DNA of 64,000 nt from Turicimonas muris (GCF_002221595.1 NZ_NHMP01000001.1:558001-622000), one strand, 5' to 3'. Counted from the first letter of the stretch, positions 34,769-44,237 are shown. Notes: a model not told the origin generated them from the letters alone. Program-made: numbers and translations.

Positions 34769-35413
34769 GTGGAAGAAGACATCTCGCAAGTTAACTTTGT
34801 CGTTCAGAAGGTGCGTACAAGCAGGTACGTCTACGAATACAAGAACGTTTGGGATCCTGTTAATAAGCGGTCTAAACCGCTTTACAGAATTCCTGTGGGT
34901 AAAGTCATCGGAGACAAGATTGTTCTAAATGATGAGTATCTCCAAAAACGCCCTAACTTAAAGCAGGGCGATATTGTTCTTGCGGGAACGAAAGCGGTTC
35001 TTGCCAGCCGTCTTACCCAATCAATTCAGGACTTATTCGAATTTAAAGAATTCCTGGGCAATATCGTTTGGGTTGAGGATGTGGATCATTTCGCGATGTT
35101 TTACCGTAAGCTGGGTGCGGAAATCAAAGCTGCCGAAGACGGCTTAGATATTAAGCTCTGCGGCATGAGGCTTCGAGTTATGCAAAGAACATCCGGCCCT
35201 CAGCCGTTCGAAGACTCCAAACCATGCTCTTTTTACTTCGATATCGCAACGGAAAGCAATATTTTGGCCTTAAGCTGTCAGTTACATGCTAAAGGACTAC
35301 ATAACGAATTAATCGAAATTCTTATCCCGGGAGGCGAGGCAGTTAGAGCTGTTTTGCTCAAAGATCCGGCTAACAATCAAATTATTCTAAAGAAACAAAA
35401 CTATGTCAGATAA
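34769..35413 (+). CDS. Fusion of a transposase-like N-terminal module and a VOC (glyoxalase-like) domain
   Basis: 214 residues, GTG start at 34769 without a clear ribosome site. An in-frame stop lies 24 bases upstream. Residues 12-55 (SRYVYEYKNVWDPVNKRSKP and onward) resemble the N-terminal module of IS1634/IS4-type transposases in pattern. From about residue 90, GNIVWVEDVDHFAMFYRKLG, IKAAEDGLDIKL and the closing AVLLKDPANNQIILKKQ follow the VOC fold of glyoxalase/extradiol dioxygenase proteins. Metal ligands are not clear, so it may be a binding rather than a catalytic protein. It overlaps the next gene by 11 bases. Function unknown. Confidence 0.55.
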   Translation: MEEDISQVNFVVQKVRTSRYVYEYKNVWDPVNKRSKPLYRIPVGKVIGDKIVLNDEYLQKRPNLKQGDIVLAGTKAVLASRLTQSIQDLFEFKEFLGNIVWVEDVDHFAMFYRKLGAEIKAAEDGLDIKLCGMRLRVMQRTSGPQPFEDSKPCSFYFDIATESNILALSCQLHAKGLHNELIEILIPGGEAVRAVLLKDPANNQIILKKQNYVR

Positions 35414-35741
35414 TTCAATACTCGCTGCATCTTATTTGTATAAGGTATTCGTCAAGAGACTGATTCTTGGCAGCATTTGTTGGGCAATGGTTGTCGTAGC
35501 CGTTCTTGCTCTCGTTCGGTACGCTACACCCTCTGATTTTTGGGCAGGGATTCTTCTCTTGGTAGCTGCTGCCGGCTTTTATCTTTGGAATTTCGTCTAT
35601 GCCGTCTCTTCTATCGTTGTAAGTATTACGTCTTCTGTTTCCAAGTGGTTGAAGACGGGGATTATCTTGTTCTGCTTAGTGGATTTATGTTGCCTATTTT
35701 TGGGATTGCTCCTCTTAATCCATAAGCTCTTCATCAATTAA
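35403..35741 (+). CDS. Small membrane protein, three predicted helices
   Basis: 112 residues, overlapping the VOC-like gene, so probably coupled to it. Hydrophobic stretches ILGSICWAMVVVAVLALV, FWAGILLLVAAAGFYLWNFV and TGIILFCLVDLCCLFLGLLL lie at roughly residues 20-38, 47-66 and 85-104. No family recognised. The overlap with a soluble partner suggests the two products act together. Confidence 0.65.
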   Translation: MSDNSILAASYLYKVFVKRLILGSICWAMVVVAVLALVRYATPSDFWAGILLLVAAAGFYLWNFVYAVSSIVVSITSSVSKWLKTGIILFCLVDLCCLFLGLLLLIHKLFIN

Positions 35742-35849
35742 TACAAGCAAATGGCAATAATCTGTAAAAAATCCTATAAATTATTACTGAAGTCTAAACA
35801 TTGACGAAAGTTGGAAGGACTTGTTTTTAACCCATCGAGATCAAAAGAA

Positions 35850-37115
35850 ATGGCATTGATTGTTCAAAAATACGGCGGTACTTCTGTGGGCAGCGTTGAG
35901 CGTATCAAGAATGTCGCACGAAGAATCGCTAAATGGCAAAACGCCGGACATCAGGTTGTCGTTGTTGTCTCTGCAATGAGCGGAGAAACTAACCGCCTGA
36001 TTGGTTTGGCAAAGGAAATTCAAAAAAATCCTGACCCTAGAGAGCTGGACGTTGTGGCCTCTACCGGTGAACAGGTTACCATCGGTCTTCTTTCCATGGC
36101 TCTCAAGGCTATCGGTAAAAAAGCTAAAAGCTACACAGGTCCGCAAGTTAAAGTTTTGACCGACAGCGCTTTCACAAAAGCCAGAATTAAAGAAATCGAT
36201 GCTCACCGTATTCTTTCTGATCTGGAAGAAGGCAATGCCGTTATCGTCGCCGGTTTCCAAGGCTGCGATGAAGAGGGAAACATTACTACATTGGGCCGCG
36301 GCGGTTCCGATACTTCCGCTGTTGCTATCGCAGCTGCTTTGAAAGCTGACGAATGCTTAATCTTTACCGATGTAGACGGTATTTACACAACTGACCCGCG
36401 CGTGGTTAGTGATGCAAGAAGAATGGATGTAGTGGCTTTTGAAGAAATTCTTGAAATGGCTTCTTTAGGCTCTAAAGTTCTTCAAATTCGAAGCGTTGAA
36501 TTCGCTGGTAAGTACAAGGTTCCGACTAGAGTTCTCTCTAGCCTTACAGATCCTGATATTCCAGTCGAAGAAGAAGCAAACTCTGGCACCCTAATCACTT
36601 TTGAGGAAGATCCGAAAATGGAAAAAGTTGTTGTTTCCGGCATCGCATTCAGCCGCGATGAAGCAAAAATCACACTCCCGCACGTACCTGATATCCCCGG
36701 CATCGCTTATAAGATTTTAGGAAGTGTTGCTGAAGCAAACATCGAAGTTGACATGATCGTTCAGAACGCCGCTAAGAACGGCTTAACCGACTTCAGCTTC
36801 ACAGTTAACCGCAACGATCTTGATAAAGCTATCCGCGTTATTGAAAGCGAAGTTAGCCCGTACCTTGAAGAAGACGGCATCCTTACTGACGCTTCCATCG
36901 CTAAGATTTCTTGCGTTGGTATCGGTATGAGAAGTCATGCCGGTGTCGCAGCTAAGATGTTCAAAGTATTGGCAGAAGAAAACATCAACATCAAGATGAT
37001 TTCTACTTCCGAAATCCGCACATCTATCGTTGTTGACGAAAAAGACATGGAGCTTGCCGTTAGAGCTCTTCATAAAGCATTCGGCTTAGATAAGGCTCCA
37101 ACCGCCATGGAATAA
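35850..37115 (+). CDS. lysC: Aspartate kinase
   Basis: 421 residues from the ATG at 35850, where the family's N-terminus MALIVQKYGGTSVGS begins. A TTG upstream is discounted. It phosphorylates aspartate, the first step towards lysine, threonine and methionine. FTDVDGIYTTDPR and STGEQV in the kinase domain are intact. Two C-terminal ACT domains (GIAYKILGSVAEANIEVDMI and MFKVLAEENINIKMISTSE) imply feedback control by lysine and/or threonine. It is monofunctional. A terminator follows. Confidence 0.95.
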   Translation: MALIVQKYGGTSVGSVERIKNVARRIAKWQNAGHQVVVVVSAMSGETNRLIGLAKEIQKNPDPRELDVVASTGEQVTIGLLSMALKAIGKKAKSYTGPQVKVLTDSAFTKARIKEIDAHRILSDLEEGNAVIVAGFQGCDEEGNITTLGRGGSDTSAVAIAAALKADECLIFTDVDGIYTTDPRVVSDARRMDVVAFEEILEMASLGSKVLQIRSVEFAGKYKVPTRVLSSLTDPDIPVEEEANSGTLITFEEDPKMEKVVVSGIAFSRDEAKITLPHVPDIPGIAYKILGSVAEANIEVDMIVQNAAKNGLTDFSFTVNRNDLDKAIRVIESEVSPYLEEDGILTDASIAKISCVGIGMRSHAGVAAKMFKVLAEENINIKMISTSEIRTSIVVDEKDMELAVRALHKAFGLDKAPTAME

Positions 37116-37133
37116 TTCTTTTTTAAAGAGCCG

Positions 37134-37180
37134 GGACTGCTCGAGGATCTTCTTAAAAAGACTTCTCCGCAGTCCTTTTT
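37134..37180 (+). terminator. Terminator of lysC
   Basis: GGACTGC (37134-37140) pairs with GCAGTCC (37169-37175), with partial pairing inside, then TTTTT. Confidence 0.7.
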
Positions 37181-37195
37181 CATATCTGTAAAGAA

Positions 37196-37606
37196 ATGGA
37201 CAAGCTTTTTTCTCTGCAATCTCTGGACCACTTTGTTCTTACCACGGCTCAACCCAACGAGATGGAGGCTTTCTATTCAAAATTGGGATTTGAAGTTCGT
37301 AAAGACGGTGCAAGATATGAAATTCTTGCGCCTGCTTTCAAAATCAATCTTCATATCAAAGGTCATGAATTAGAACCAAAGGCAGTTTTGGCCGAGCCAG
37401 GAACCGGAGATTTTTGCATTGAAATCTCGACAGATAAGTCATTGCAAAAAATTGAAGAAGAACTCAGGATCCAAGGCTTGAACGTTGTTTCCTGTCCTGT
37501 TGAAAGACATGGGAGAAGAGGTACTATGACCTCTATCTACCTCAGAGATCCTGATAAAAATCTTGTGGAACTGGCGTTGTATCCTAGGTCAAGTAACAAA
37601 AGATAA
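37196..37606 (+). CDS. VOC-family (glyoxalase/dioxygenase superfamily) protein
   Basis: 136 residues, a single VOC domain: LQSLDHFVLTTAQPNEMEAFYSKLGFEV at the start with His in the first metal position, and GTMTSIYLRDPDKNLVELALY at the end with the terminal Glu. Close to the fosfomycin-resistance/virulence protein-like subgroup by pattern. Substrate unknown. It starts only 15 bases past the lysC terminator. Confidence 0.8.
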   Translation: MDKLFSLQSLDHFVLTTAQPNEMEAFYSKLGFEVRKDGARYEILAPAFKINLHIKGHELEPKAVLAEPGTGDFCIEISTDKSLQKIEEELRIQGLNVVSCPVERHGRRGTMTSIYLRDPDKNLVELALYPRSSNKR

Positions 37607-37672
37607 GCTGTCGAAGATTTTGGGAAAAGACAGAACCAGGTACCTAAACTTGAAGGCATAAGTTCTGTACCT

Positions 37673-38062
37673 TCAATACTTTTGTTTTGAAGGTATGACG
37701 CCTCGAACGCCGCCGCGAGGATTTGCGACGTCTCCTTTGTATCTCGGGATCAGATGTACATGGACATGAAAAACTGACTGCCCTGCAGGCTCTCCTACAT
37801 TAACTCCCACGTTGTATCCGTCTGGATGAAATTTTTCATCAACTTGTTTTTTCATGATAACAAGCAGATCTTGGATCGCTGCGAGCTCGTCAGAAGTTAA
37901 ATCGAAGTAATTAGCCACATGCCGTTTTGGTATTACCAACACATGCGCCGGACTTACCGGAAAACCGTCATAGACGGCAAATGCCAAATCATTTTCCGCT
38001 TGAATCGGAAGATTTTTCGGCAGATTACAGAAAAGACATGGATTATTAACGTCTATTGCCAT
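37673..38062 (-). CDS. HIT-family (histidine triad) nucleotide-binding protein
   Basis: 129 residues. CLFCNLPKNLPIQAENDLAFAVYDGFPVSPAHVLVIPKRH in the first half and the histidine triad HVHVHL with the preceding QSVFH near residue 95. HIT proteins hydrolyse dinucleoside polyphosphates or AMP-lysine-type substrates. Starts inside the end of the HNH gene (10-base overlap), so co-transcribed with it. Confidence 0.92.
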   Translation of the reverse strand: MAIDVNNPCLFCNLPKNLPIQAENDLAFAVYDGFPVSPAHVLVIPKRHVANYFDLTSDELAAIQDLLVIMKKQVDEKFHPDGYNVGVNVGEPAGQSVFHVHVHLIPRYKGDVANPRGGVRGVIPSKQKY

Positions 38063-39174
38063 AATTGGAATCCCATGTTTATTGCCGTTTTAGCCAAAGG
38101 ATCGACATGCTCCTTGTACTTGTCGATAATGAATGTATCAGAAGCCGAAACAAAATCCGCAATGCTTATTCCAAAGAAATTTTCATACTCCTCAAAGAAA
38201 TCTTTAGATTTGTTCGGGTCTGTGCGGTAGTGGTATTTAACAAGACTTTGATGCTGACGCGCTAAGGGAGCAACAAAAGTTTCATCAGGAATCAAATCGC
38301 TTTTCGAGGAGTTGAGACTCTTCTCTATTGGAGTTAAGTTCCAGATTTGATTGTGGACGACGAACGTCCACGGTAAGTAGTGATCCAGAGCAAAACTGTC
38401 GGCGGTGAAGTCGTGACCATAGATGTCCGTAGTAACTTGTTCTGAATTCAGGTAAGAAAGCCAAAATTTTCTCTGCGAATCAAGACTTAATCTGGAAGCT
38501 GGAAGTTCAAATTTTTTAACGAGGCCCGGTACCGCTGTATTTCTGGCTTGGAGGAAGTCAGCGAAGTTCCAATAGGTAAAGTCTTTCAGGAGCGAATAAT
38601 TCTCTCGAAAAAACGCTGCCCATTGGCTTGGTACTTCAATGGAATTCCAATTTCCGTTGGGAAAAGAATAGGGATCACCGTGTGTAGCACCTCTAATAGA
38701 TTCTGTCAGAGTGCTTGCGTTTTTCGAATGCCAAGCATTCAAAAAACGAAAGGACACTTCCTGAATCAATGGATTAAAAATAATTTTTTGAAAGTTTTTA
38801 GGATTAAGTTTGGCGAATATCTGAAGAGCCTTTAGGGCCTCAGCTTCCTTGTACTTCACGCTGAATGGAAAACCGTTCACAGGATTTTTCAGCGCCTCAA
38901 TGACTTTAGTAATACTATCCCAACACCCGAAAGACAATTTAAAGTGCTGAGTCGGGAGCCAAGATTTTGCGACCATTCTGGCGCAGATGTCTTGAGTGGA
39001 AAATACTAGATTACGGGAGGCTGTTGGTTCCGATTCTTTAACCAAATCTAAGATGGCTAAGAACCAGAGGAACTTGTAGGTAGCAGTCGTTCTTTTGAAA
39101 ACTTTTTGAAGAGGTTGAGTGTTCAGCGAACCTGCTGACGCAAATAGCGGCAAAGGAAGCTTACTCATCACCAT
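38053..39174 (-). CDS. HNH endonuclease domain protein
   Basis: 373 residues, start preceded by GGAGAAGAA. The N-terminal half (TYKFLWFLAILDLVKE and further) is helical and of unknown role. Near residue 270 DHYLPWTFVVHNQIWNLTPI followed by KSLNSSKSDLIP is the bba-metal HNH core with the DH pair, WNL and Asn/Lys. Such proteins occur with restriction or phage-defence genes. The frame at 39161-39394 runs into its start and may be the 3' end of a lost partner. The HIT gene overlaps its end. Confidence 0.75.
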   Translation of the reverse strand: MVMSKLPLPLFASAGSLNTQPLQKVFKRTTATYKFLWFLAILDLVKESEPTASRNLVFSTQDICARMVAKSWLPTQHFKLSFGCWDSITKVIEALKNPVNGFPFSVKYKEAEALKALQIFAKLNPKNFQKIIFNPLIQEVSFRFLNAWHSKNASTLTESIRGATHGDPYSFPNGNWNSIEVPSQWAAFFRENYSLLKDFTYWNFADFLQARNTAVPGLVKKFELPASRLSLDSQRKFWLSYLNSEQVTTDIYGHDFTADSFALDHYLPWTFVVHNQIWNLTPIEKSLNSSKSDLIPDETFVAPLARQHQSLVKYHYRTDPNKSKDFFEEYENFFGISIADFVSASDTFIIDKYKEHVDPLAKTAINMGFQLWQ

Positions 39175-39394
39175 TTCTTCTCCATTGAATTACCCAATAA
39201 TTGTAGTCAATTCTTCGTTGCTTGGGGTTAATGAGATCTCCGGGAAGGCCGCAGAAGATAAGAGTGAGCTCTGGCTTCCGTCGAGTTGAGTCAGTTAGTA
39301 GTGAATTCTGATAATGTACCAGCGCCTGGATGTCTGAAATTGGAGAAGCCAGGAGAGGCCGGGAAGTTCGATTTGGACGGGAAATTCTAAACAA
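39161..39394 (-). pseudogene. Possible 3' remnant of a partner gene of the HNH protein
   Basis: 77-codon frame starting with TTG and without ribosome site. The distal part LTLIFCGLPGDLINPKQRR and IDYNYWVIQW reads like real protein, and its stop overlaps the HNH start by 14 bases, the spacing of a translationally coupled pair. The upstream part looks unstructured. Family not identified. Confidence 0.35.
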
Positions 39395-39473
39395 TCATGC
39401 TCAAAAGAAAAAACGCCGAGAGGTCCAACTGAACGGCGTTTTCCCGATGAAAGGTTGTTGGCCTTAGATCACA

Positions 39474-40055
39474 TTAACCAAAGACCTTTTTTAAATGCTC
39501 CTTAAAGCGTTTTGTATCTTCTTCCAGCGTAGGATTCTTCAATACATCATTAGCCATGAAGCTTGGAAGAGGCTTCATTCCTAAGAATTGGAACGCTTTA
39601 TGAACCGGTAAGAAAACGCCGTCGATCCCAACGCCGCCGAAGAAATCATCTTTCTCATCAAAGGCAGCTTTTGGAGCATTCCATGTTGAGCTCAGCATGT
39701 ACTTCTTATCGGTAAGAATGCCGCCCGTACCATAACCAACGGAGGGATCGCCGTGATGGCGGCCGTCGGTACCGACAATTCCCGGCTGAACAAAAACTTC
39801 GTCTTGATATTTCTTGAATTGCCAGGGTGTACTCATCCACCAGCCGGGGGTTTGAACGATTATTACATTGGCCCATTGAATTTTTTCAACTTCGGCAGCA
39901 ATTTCCCATGAACCGCCGATGAGTGAGATCTGAACTTCGTGGCCCATCTTCTCAAGCTCTTTCATTGCTAAATCAGAGTAGTAATGATTGAGCTTTCCGC
40001 CTTGGTCAAAATTTTGGCATCCGCAATCAAGAATAAGAACTTTTTTCTTTGACAT
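39474..40055 (-). CDS. mdaB: NADPH:quinone reductase / modulator of drug activity B
   Basis: 193 residues from the ATG at 40055, which AAAGGAG precedes. Flavodoxin-like fold. It follows E. coli MdaB closely: QTPGWWMSTPWQFKKYQDEVF, KKYMLSSTWNAPKAAFDEKD, GVGIDGVFLPVHKAFQFLGM and PSFMANDV are family signatures. It reduces quinones by two electrons and protects against oxidative stress. Stands alone downstream of the DcuC-type gene, beyond that gene's terminator. Confidence 0.9.
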   Translation of the reverse strand: MSKKKVLILDCGCQNFDQGGKLNHYYSDLAMKELEKMGHEVQISLIGGSWEIAAEVEKIQWANVIIVQTPGWWMSTPWQFKKYQDEVFVQPGIVGTDGRHHGDPSVGYGTGGILTDKKYMLSSTWNAPKAAFDEKDDFFGGVGIDGVFLPVHKAFQFLGMKPLPSFMANDVLKNPTLEEDTKRFKEHLKKVFG

Positions 40056-40264
40056 CTTCAACGCTCCTTTGATTTGAAAACTTTAATCCAATCCCCCGGA
40101 AAGTCAATCCGGAAAAGAAACTTGTTTAATGCTTCAATCGTATTGATACCAAAATAAGGTGTAGCGGCATTTGCCGGTGAGCCTTGAATGGGTACCTCAA
40201 GCGTTCTAAATTCTCCAAGATTCAAAGCAGGACAAGGTGCTCTGAGATTTAAGAAGATCAAATC

Positions 40265-40299
40265 ATGGGAGCCGGACTTACGCCCGTCGGCTCCCATGT
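40265..40299 (-). terminator. Terminator-like hairpin behind the DcuC-type gene
   Basis: Perfect 11-bp arms CATGGGAGCCG / CGGCTCCCATG with a 13-base loop. No strong T-run on the minus strand (ATTTGATCTTCTT). Confidence 0.7.
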
Positions 40300-40314
40300 C
40301 CTCAATCTTAAAAG

Positions 40315-41709
40315 TTAAAGGAAGACAAAAGAGGCAGCTATTGAAACCATTGTGCCAACAATCATTGGAGGAATTGTTCTTGCTACCGCTGCAAAGGGCG
40401 AAACATTCGCAATTTTTGCGACGGAAATCGTAACGCCGGCAATTGGAGACATAGAACGAGCAATCCCGGCAACCAGTTGAACAGGACAAGCCATTACGAG
40501 GATATCCCATCCAACAGACTTGGCGGCTGTCGGAAGAAGGGAAGAGAATGCGAAGAATGCCGCATTTCCGGATCCGGTAACAAAGGAAGCCAGAATCATA
40601 ATGCCGCACATGACTAGCAGCATAATCATTCCACCGGTTCCTTCCATTGAGGCTGCAGCGTTAATAATTGTAGTAATGCCTCCTGTGGCTTTCAGGCCGT
40701 CAGCAAAGACGCCTGCGCAGATAATCAAGGATACGGTAGAGGCGAACACTCTTCCCATGCCCGAGAAGAAAGACTTTATATTTTCACATGATTTTCTGAA
40801 ATTACGCGTGTAGAGGCAATCAACTAAGAATGAAAACAGGGTACATGTCATCATGGCAGTAGCCAACTCTACTCTGTATCCGCTGTACACAAACTTGGAG
40901 AAAATGAAGAGCAAAACAATAGGAAGGACGGGGAAGAGTGCGTAAATCTTAGGAGCGGACTTTCGCTCGTCCTTGACTTCAAATTCACTGTGCAATTCAA
41001 AGTCTTTCGCTGTTAATTTGCCCGAGGCAAGATCTCTTTTATCCATGAATTTCTGGTAAAAGAAGTGAGTTGCTGCTACTGCTATAACTGTAACGATAGC
41101 CACAGGAATTTGTCCGTCAACAAAGTACTCCATCGGAGAAATCGAGGCAAGTTTTGCTGTGAGGATTGAGTTAGCTGAAGCGGGTCCTAAATCAAGGGCT
41201 GACATTGTAATAATGCAAGCTACGGCTGCCACATTGGAGCATCCTACAGAGATGAGAAGCGGATAAACCATCAGCATCATCAAGACCCCTAAGCCCACTG
41301 CAGAAGGAATAAATACGTTAATTAATTGCCCTAACGCATAGGCTAACGCCAGTAGAAGATAAGGAGACTTTACATAACTTAAGGGCTTCGCGGCTATCTC
41401 AACCATCGACCGAGTTGCTCCGATCTTGTCCAAATAATCAGCGAAACCGGAAATAATCATGATGTTGAGACCTAACCCAACCAAGATGCTTTTAGATTGA
41501 TTCGTGAAATATTGGATTACATCAAAAAAAGCACTTTTTGTTGCTGATTTTGCCCCGTGAAGTAAGGGTTCGGGAGAAATCGTTGCCATCACGGCCAATA
41601 AAATAATACCGACTAAAAACAGCGACCACGGCGCATAATATCTTTTGACAATAAGAAATCCGACCAATATGACGCCGAGAAGGACACATATAATTCCAAA
41701 CATAAGCAA
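40315..41709 (-). CDS. DcuC-family anaerobic C4-dicarboxylate transporter
   Basis: 464 residues, about 12 membrane helices. Matches E. coli DcuC in MIISGFADYLDKIGATRSMVEIAAKPLSYVKSPYLLL, SAVGLGVLMMLMVYPLLISVG, FVTGSGNAAFFAFSSLLP and AGIARSMSPIAGVTISVAKI. DcuC-type proteins carry succinate or related acids; some relatives take up ureido or acyl amino acids. It lies 29 bases behind the amidohydrolase gene in the same direction, so it may import that enzyme's substrate or export the product. Confidence 0.85.
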   Translation of the reverse strand: MLMFGIICVLLGVILVGFLIVKRYYAPWSLFLVGIILLAVMATISPEPLLHGAKSATKSAFFDVIQYFTNQSKSILVGLGLNIMIISGFADYLDKIGATRSMVEIAAKPLSYVKSPYLLLALAYALGQLINVFIPSAVGLGVLMMLMVYPLLISVGCSNVAAVACIITMSALDLGPASANSILTAKLASISPMEYFVDGQIPVAIVTVIAVAATHFFYQKFMDKRDLASGKLTAKDFELHSEFEVKDERKSAPKIYALFPVLPIVLLFIFSKFVYSGYRVELATAMMTCTLFSFLVDCLYTRNFRKSCENIKSFFSGMGRVFASTVSLIICAGVFADGLKATGGITTIINAAASMEGTGGMIMLLVMCGIMILASFVTGSGNAAFFAFSSLLPTAAKSVGWDILVMACPVQLVAGIARSMSPIAGVTISVAKIANVSPFAAVARTIPPMIVGTMVSIAASFVFL

Positions 41710-41738
41710 TCTCCTTTGGGTGTAAGTATTTTTTTTTT

Positions 41739-43148
41739 CTATGGGATAAAACGATTCTCAATTCTTTGAAGAGAAATCCTCTCGGCAATCGAGAACGGAA
41801 TTTTTCTTTTACTTAGATAATCTTTTCCTCTTTCATCACAGATAAGTCTCGTACCTTTCCCGAAAACACGGCCGTCCTTCATGATCACTTCTCCGTTTGT
41901 TACTGTGGCAAAGGCTTTTTCTTTTTCTAAATCGAGAACGGTGATGTCGGCGTCAGCTCCTATGCCCAAATGACCTTTATTAGGCAATCCAAGAGCATTG
42001 GCGGCGTTCAGGCTTGATTTAACAACGAACTCAGGCAGAGAGAGGGCTCCAAACTTAACCAAGAGCAAACCTTTTTCCACAATGACATTTCGCGGATAAC
42101 AGCCTCCGTCAGTTGAGAAGGAATCAACGACAAAAGTTCCGTTGTTTCTCCTGGCAGTAGCCAAAAGGAATCTGCTAGCAGAAGGATTCACAGAAAAAGA
42201 ACCTGCAACTTTCGTCCCCACGGACTCCCAATACTCCACTCCTTCTGAGCCGCTAACTAGCTCGCCGACTATACCGTTATCTTTCAGAACCCCAACCTCA
42301 CCGTCGAGGATGCATTTCTTCATTCCTTCATAAGTGGGCTCGTATCCTTTTTTTCGCAGACACGTGATGGTAACTTTGCTCAGAGGGACGCCGTTTTCGA
42401 TAATAAGCCGCGTCCCGTTTAAGTCTGACAGATATGACTCTGAAAACAGATTGGGACTTCTTTTTAACAACTCAATGGCTTCTAATGCTTCGGAGATTTC
42501 GTCGCTAATTTGGGCTCTGCAGTAACTGTTAACGTGGGCAATATGAAGAAAGTGTTTGGCGGCAGCATCGACCGCATCTCTGAGCCCTTTAATATTAGAG
42601 CCGTGAAGAGTATTTCCGACATGCCATGCTACCCAGGCACTCTCTTCGCTGCAATCCTCAATAAATGCCTGAGAAATATCCACATCCATAGGAAAATGGC
42701 CGCCCAGAAGCTTTATGCCTAACGCCCCTTTCTCTAAACATTGTCTGATGAATTCGATTCGTTGAGATTTTTCTGGACGATTTGTACTAAGGCTCTGAGG
42801 ATAGCTCGCTGCCTCCAATATCGCCATGTTTATTCCGGCGCCGCTTTTTTCAATGCTGTCAAGAATGTTATCGATAGGGCCGGCTAAATCAAAAGCCGTG
42901 CATACGCCGGCGAGCGCAACCATACGTTGAGCATGTGGATGTCCAAATAACGTCCTCATGTGAGTATGCATGTCAATAATTCCGGGGATAACTATTTTCC
43001 CCTCTGCATTCAATTCTTGCTTTGTTGATGTCGAGGAAAAGTTCGAGATCTCTATAACTTTTCCGTCTTCGATGAAAATATCTGCGATGCCAAAAAAATG
43101 ATTCTTAGGATCAATAATTTTCCCGCCGCGTATGACTAGATCTGCCAT
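41739..43148 (-). CDS. Amidohydrolase-superfamily protein (dihydroorotase/hydantoinase-like)
   Basis: 469 residues. The start LVIRGGKIIDPKNHFFGIADIFIEDGKV and the metal motif IDMHTHMR are typical. ALGIKLLGGHFPMD holds the Lys position that is carbamylated in relatives. AWHVG and LHIAHVNSYC give further His ligands, and the closing domain has GHLGIGADADITVLDLEKEKAF. It hydrolyses a cyclic or linear amide. Exact substrate unknown. Forms an operon with the DcuC-type carrier and is divergent from a LysR gene. Confidence 0.82.
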   Translation of the reverse strand: MADLVIRGGKIIDPKNHFFGIADIFIEDGKVIEISNFSSTSTKQELNAEGKIVIPGIIDMHTHMRTLFGHPHAQRMVALAGVCTAFDLAGPIDNILDSIEKSGAGINMAILEAASYPQSLSTNRPEKSQRIEFIRQCLEKGALGIKLLGGHFPMDVDISQAFIEDCSEESAWVAWHVGNTLHGSNIKGLRDAVDAAAKHFLHIAHVNSYCRAQISDEISEALEAIELLKRSPNLFSESYLSDLNGTRLIIENGVPLSKVTITCLRKKGYEPTYEGMKKCILDGEVGVLKDNGIVGELVSGSEGVEYWESVGTKVAGSFSVNPSASRFLLATARRNNGTFVVDSFSTDGGCYPRNVIVEKGLLLVKFGALSLPEFVVKSSLNAANALGLPNKGHLGIGADADITVLDLEKEKAFATVTNGEVIMKDGRVFGKGTRLICDERGKDYLSKRKIPFSIAERISLQRIENRFIP

Positions 43149-43261
43149 CCCTTATCTCCGTTATCCAAGATCTTGAATTAATGTTAAACACAACTAATAA
43201 CAATTTCTATAATATCTAGTAAAATTGGAAATCTAGTTTGGCAATTTGGAAAACTTAGACA

Positions 43262-44230
43262 ATGGCAGACGATATAGAAAGCTGGGAGATTTTTGTCTCT
43301 TTGTATAAAACAGGTTCTATCGGGTTAACTGCTCAAGAGCTCAATGTCGACGCTCCGACCGTTTCGAAGAAAATTTCCGTTCTAGAGAAAAAAATAGGGA
43401 GATGTTTATTTGATCGCAGATCAAGGCCGTTTGCTCCCACAGTTGATGCGGTAGAAATTTATGACAATGCGCGAGAGATAGTAAATCACAGAAAAAAAAT
43501 TTCTGCCTTTATTTCCGATAAACAAAATGAAAATGGTGCCATCATCCGAGTGATGCAGGGGAACAGCTATAGAAGGTACGCTGCCGCCCTAGCATTTAAC
43601 TACCAAAGAGAACATCCCAATCTAAGATTTAACTTTGTTTCTCCCATAGACATTCAGGACTTTCTTGATAGAAAAGCAGATCTCATCGCTATCTCCGGTG
43701 AAATTAATCTGCCTAATTGCGTCTTTTTATCCCGTGGAAGAATGATTTTTATTCCAGTTGCTTCCCCCAATTATCTAAAAGAGAGCGGGCCGTTGGACCA
43801 TCCTAAAGATCTAACTAATCATTATGTGTTTAGCAACGGTTTTATAGATCGTTTCACTTCGCACCTGTCTTATCCATTTAAAAAGAAGGATCGTCTTTGG
43901 ACTATGACAGTCACTGATCGGATACGATGCTCGAACGTCGAATTTTCAAAAACCGCTGCTCTTCAGGGGCTTGGAGTTTGTCCTTCTCTTCCTCTGTTTT
44001 GTTGCATCGATGAGCTGGAAGCAGGGACACTGGTGCCTATTCTTGATGGCTGGCATCGTCCCTCTGTACCTAATTATGTTGTATGCCGAAGAGAAGATTG
44101 GAAGCTGAGATATTTTAGAGAGTTTGCAACATGGTATGCGGATCAACAGAAAGATATTCAATGCAAATGCGAAGAGCGACTCGTTAAAGTTTTCGGCCAG
44201 GATTTTTTAGATAATCTGGCCGAAAACTAG
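43262..44230 (+). CDS. LysR-family transcriptional regulator
   Basis: 322 residues. Helix-turn-helix at residues 6-60 (WEIFVSLYKTGSIGLTAQELNVDAPTVSKKISVLEKKIGRCLFDR), effector domain behind it. Divergent from the amidohydrolase/DcuC operon (113 bp between starts), whose activator it probably is. A decayed duplicate of its promoter and first 30 codons lies at 47972-48155, upstream of the abgA-like gene. Confidence 0.9.
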   Translation: MADDIESWEIFVSLYKTGSIGLTAQELNVDAPTVSKKISVLEKKIGRCLFDRRSRPFAPTVDAVEIYDNAREIVNHRKKISAFISDKQNENGAIIRVMQGNSYRRYAAALAFNYQREHPNLRFNFVSPIDIQDFLDRKADLIAISGEINLPNCVFLSRGRMIFIPVASPNYLKESGPLDHPKDLTNHYVFSNGFIDRFTSHLSYPFKKKDRLWTMTVTDRIRCSNVEFSKTAALQGLGVCPSLPLFCCIDELEAGTLVPILDGWHRPSVPNYVVCRREDWKLRYFREFATWYADQQKDIQCKCEERLVKVFGQDFLDNLAEN

Positions 44231-44237
44231 GAAACTT

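Noticed and set aside
40058-40609. 183-codon frame rich in Cys and Arg on the minus strand
   Set aside because: Largely a shadow of the DcuC-type gene in another frame; the rest covers its terminator.
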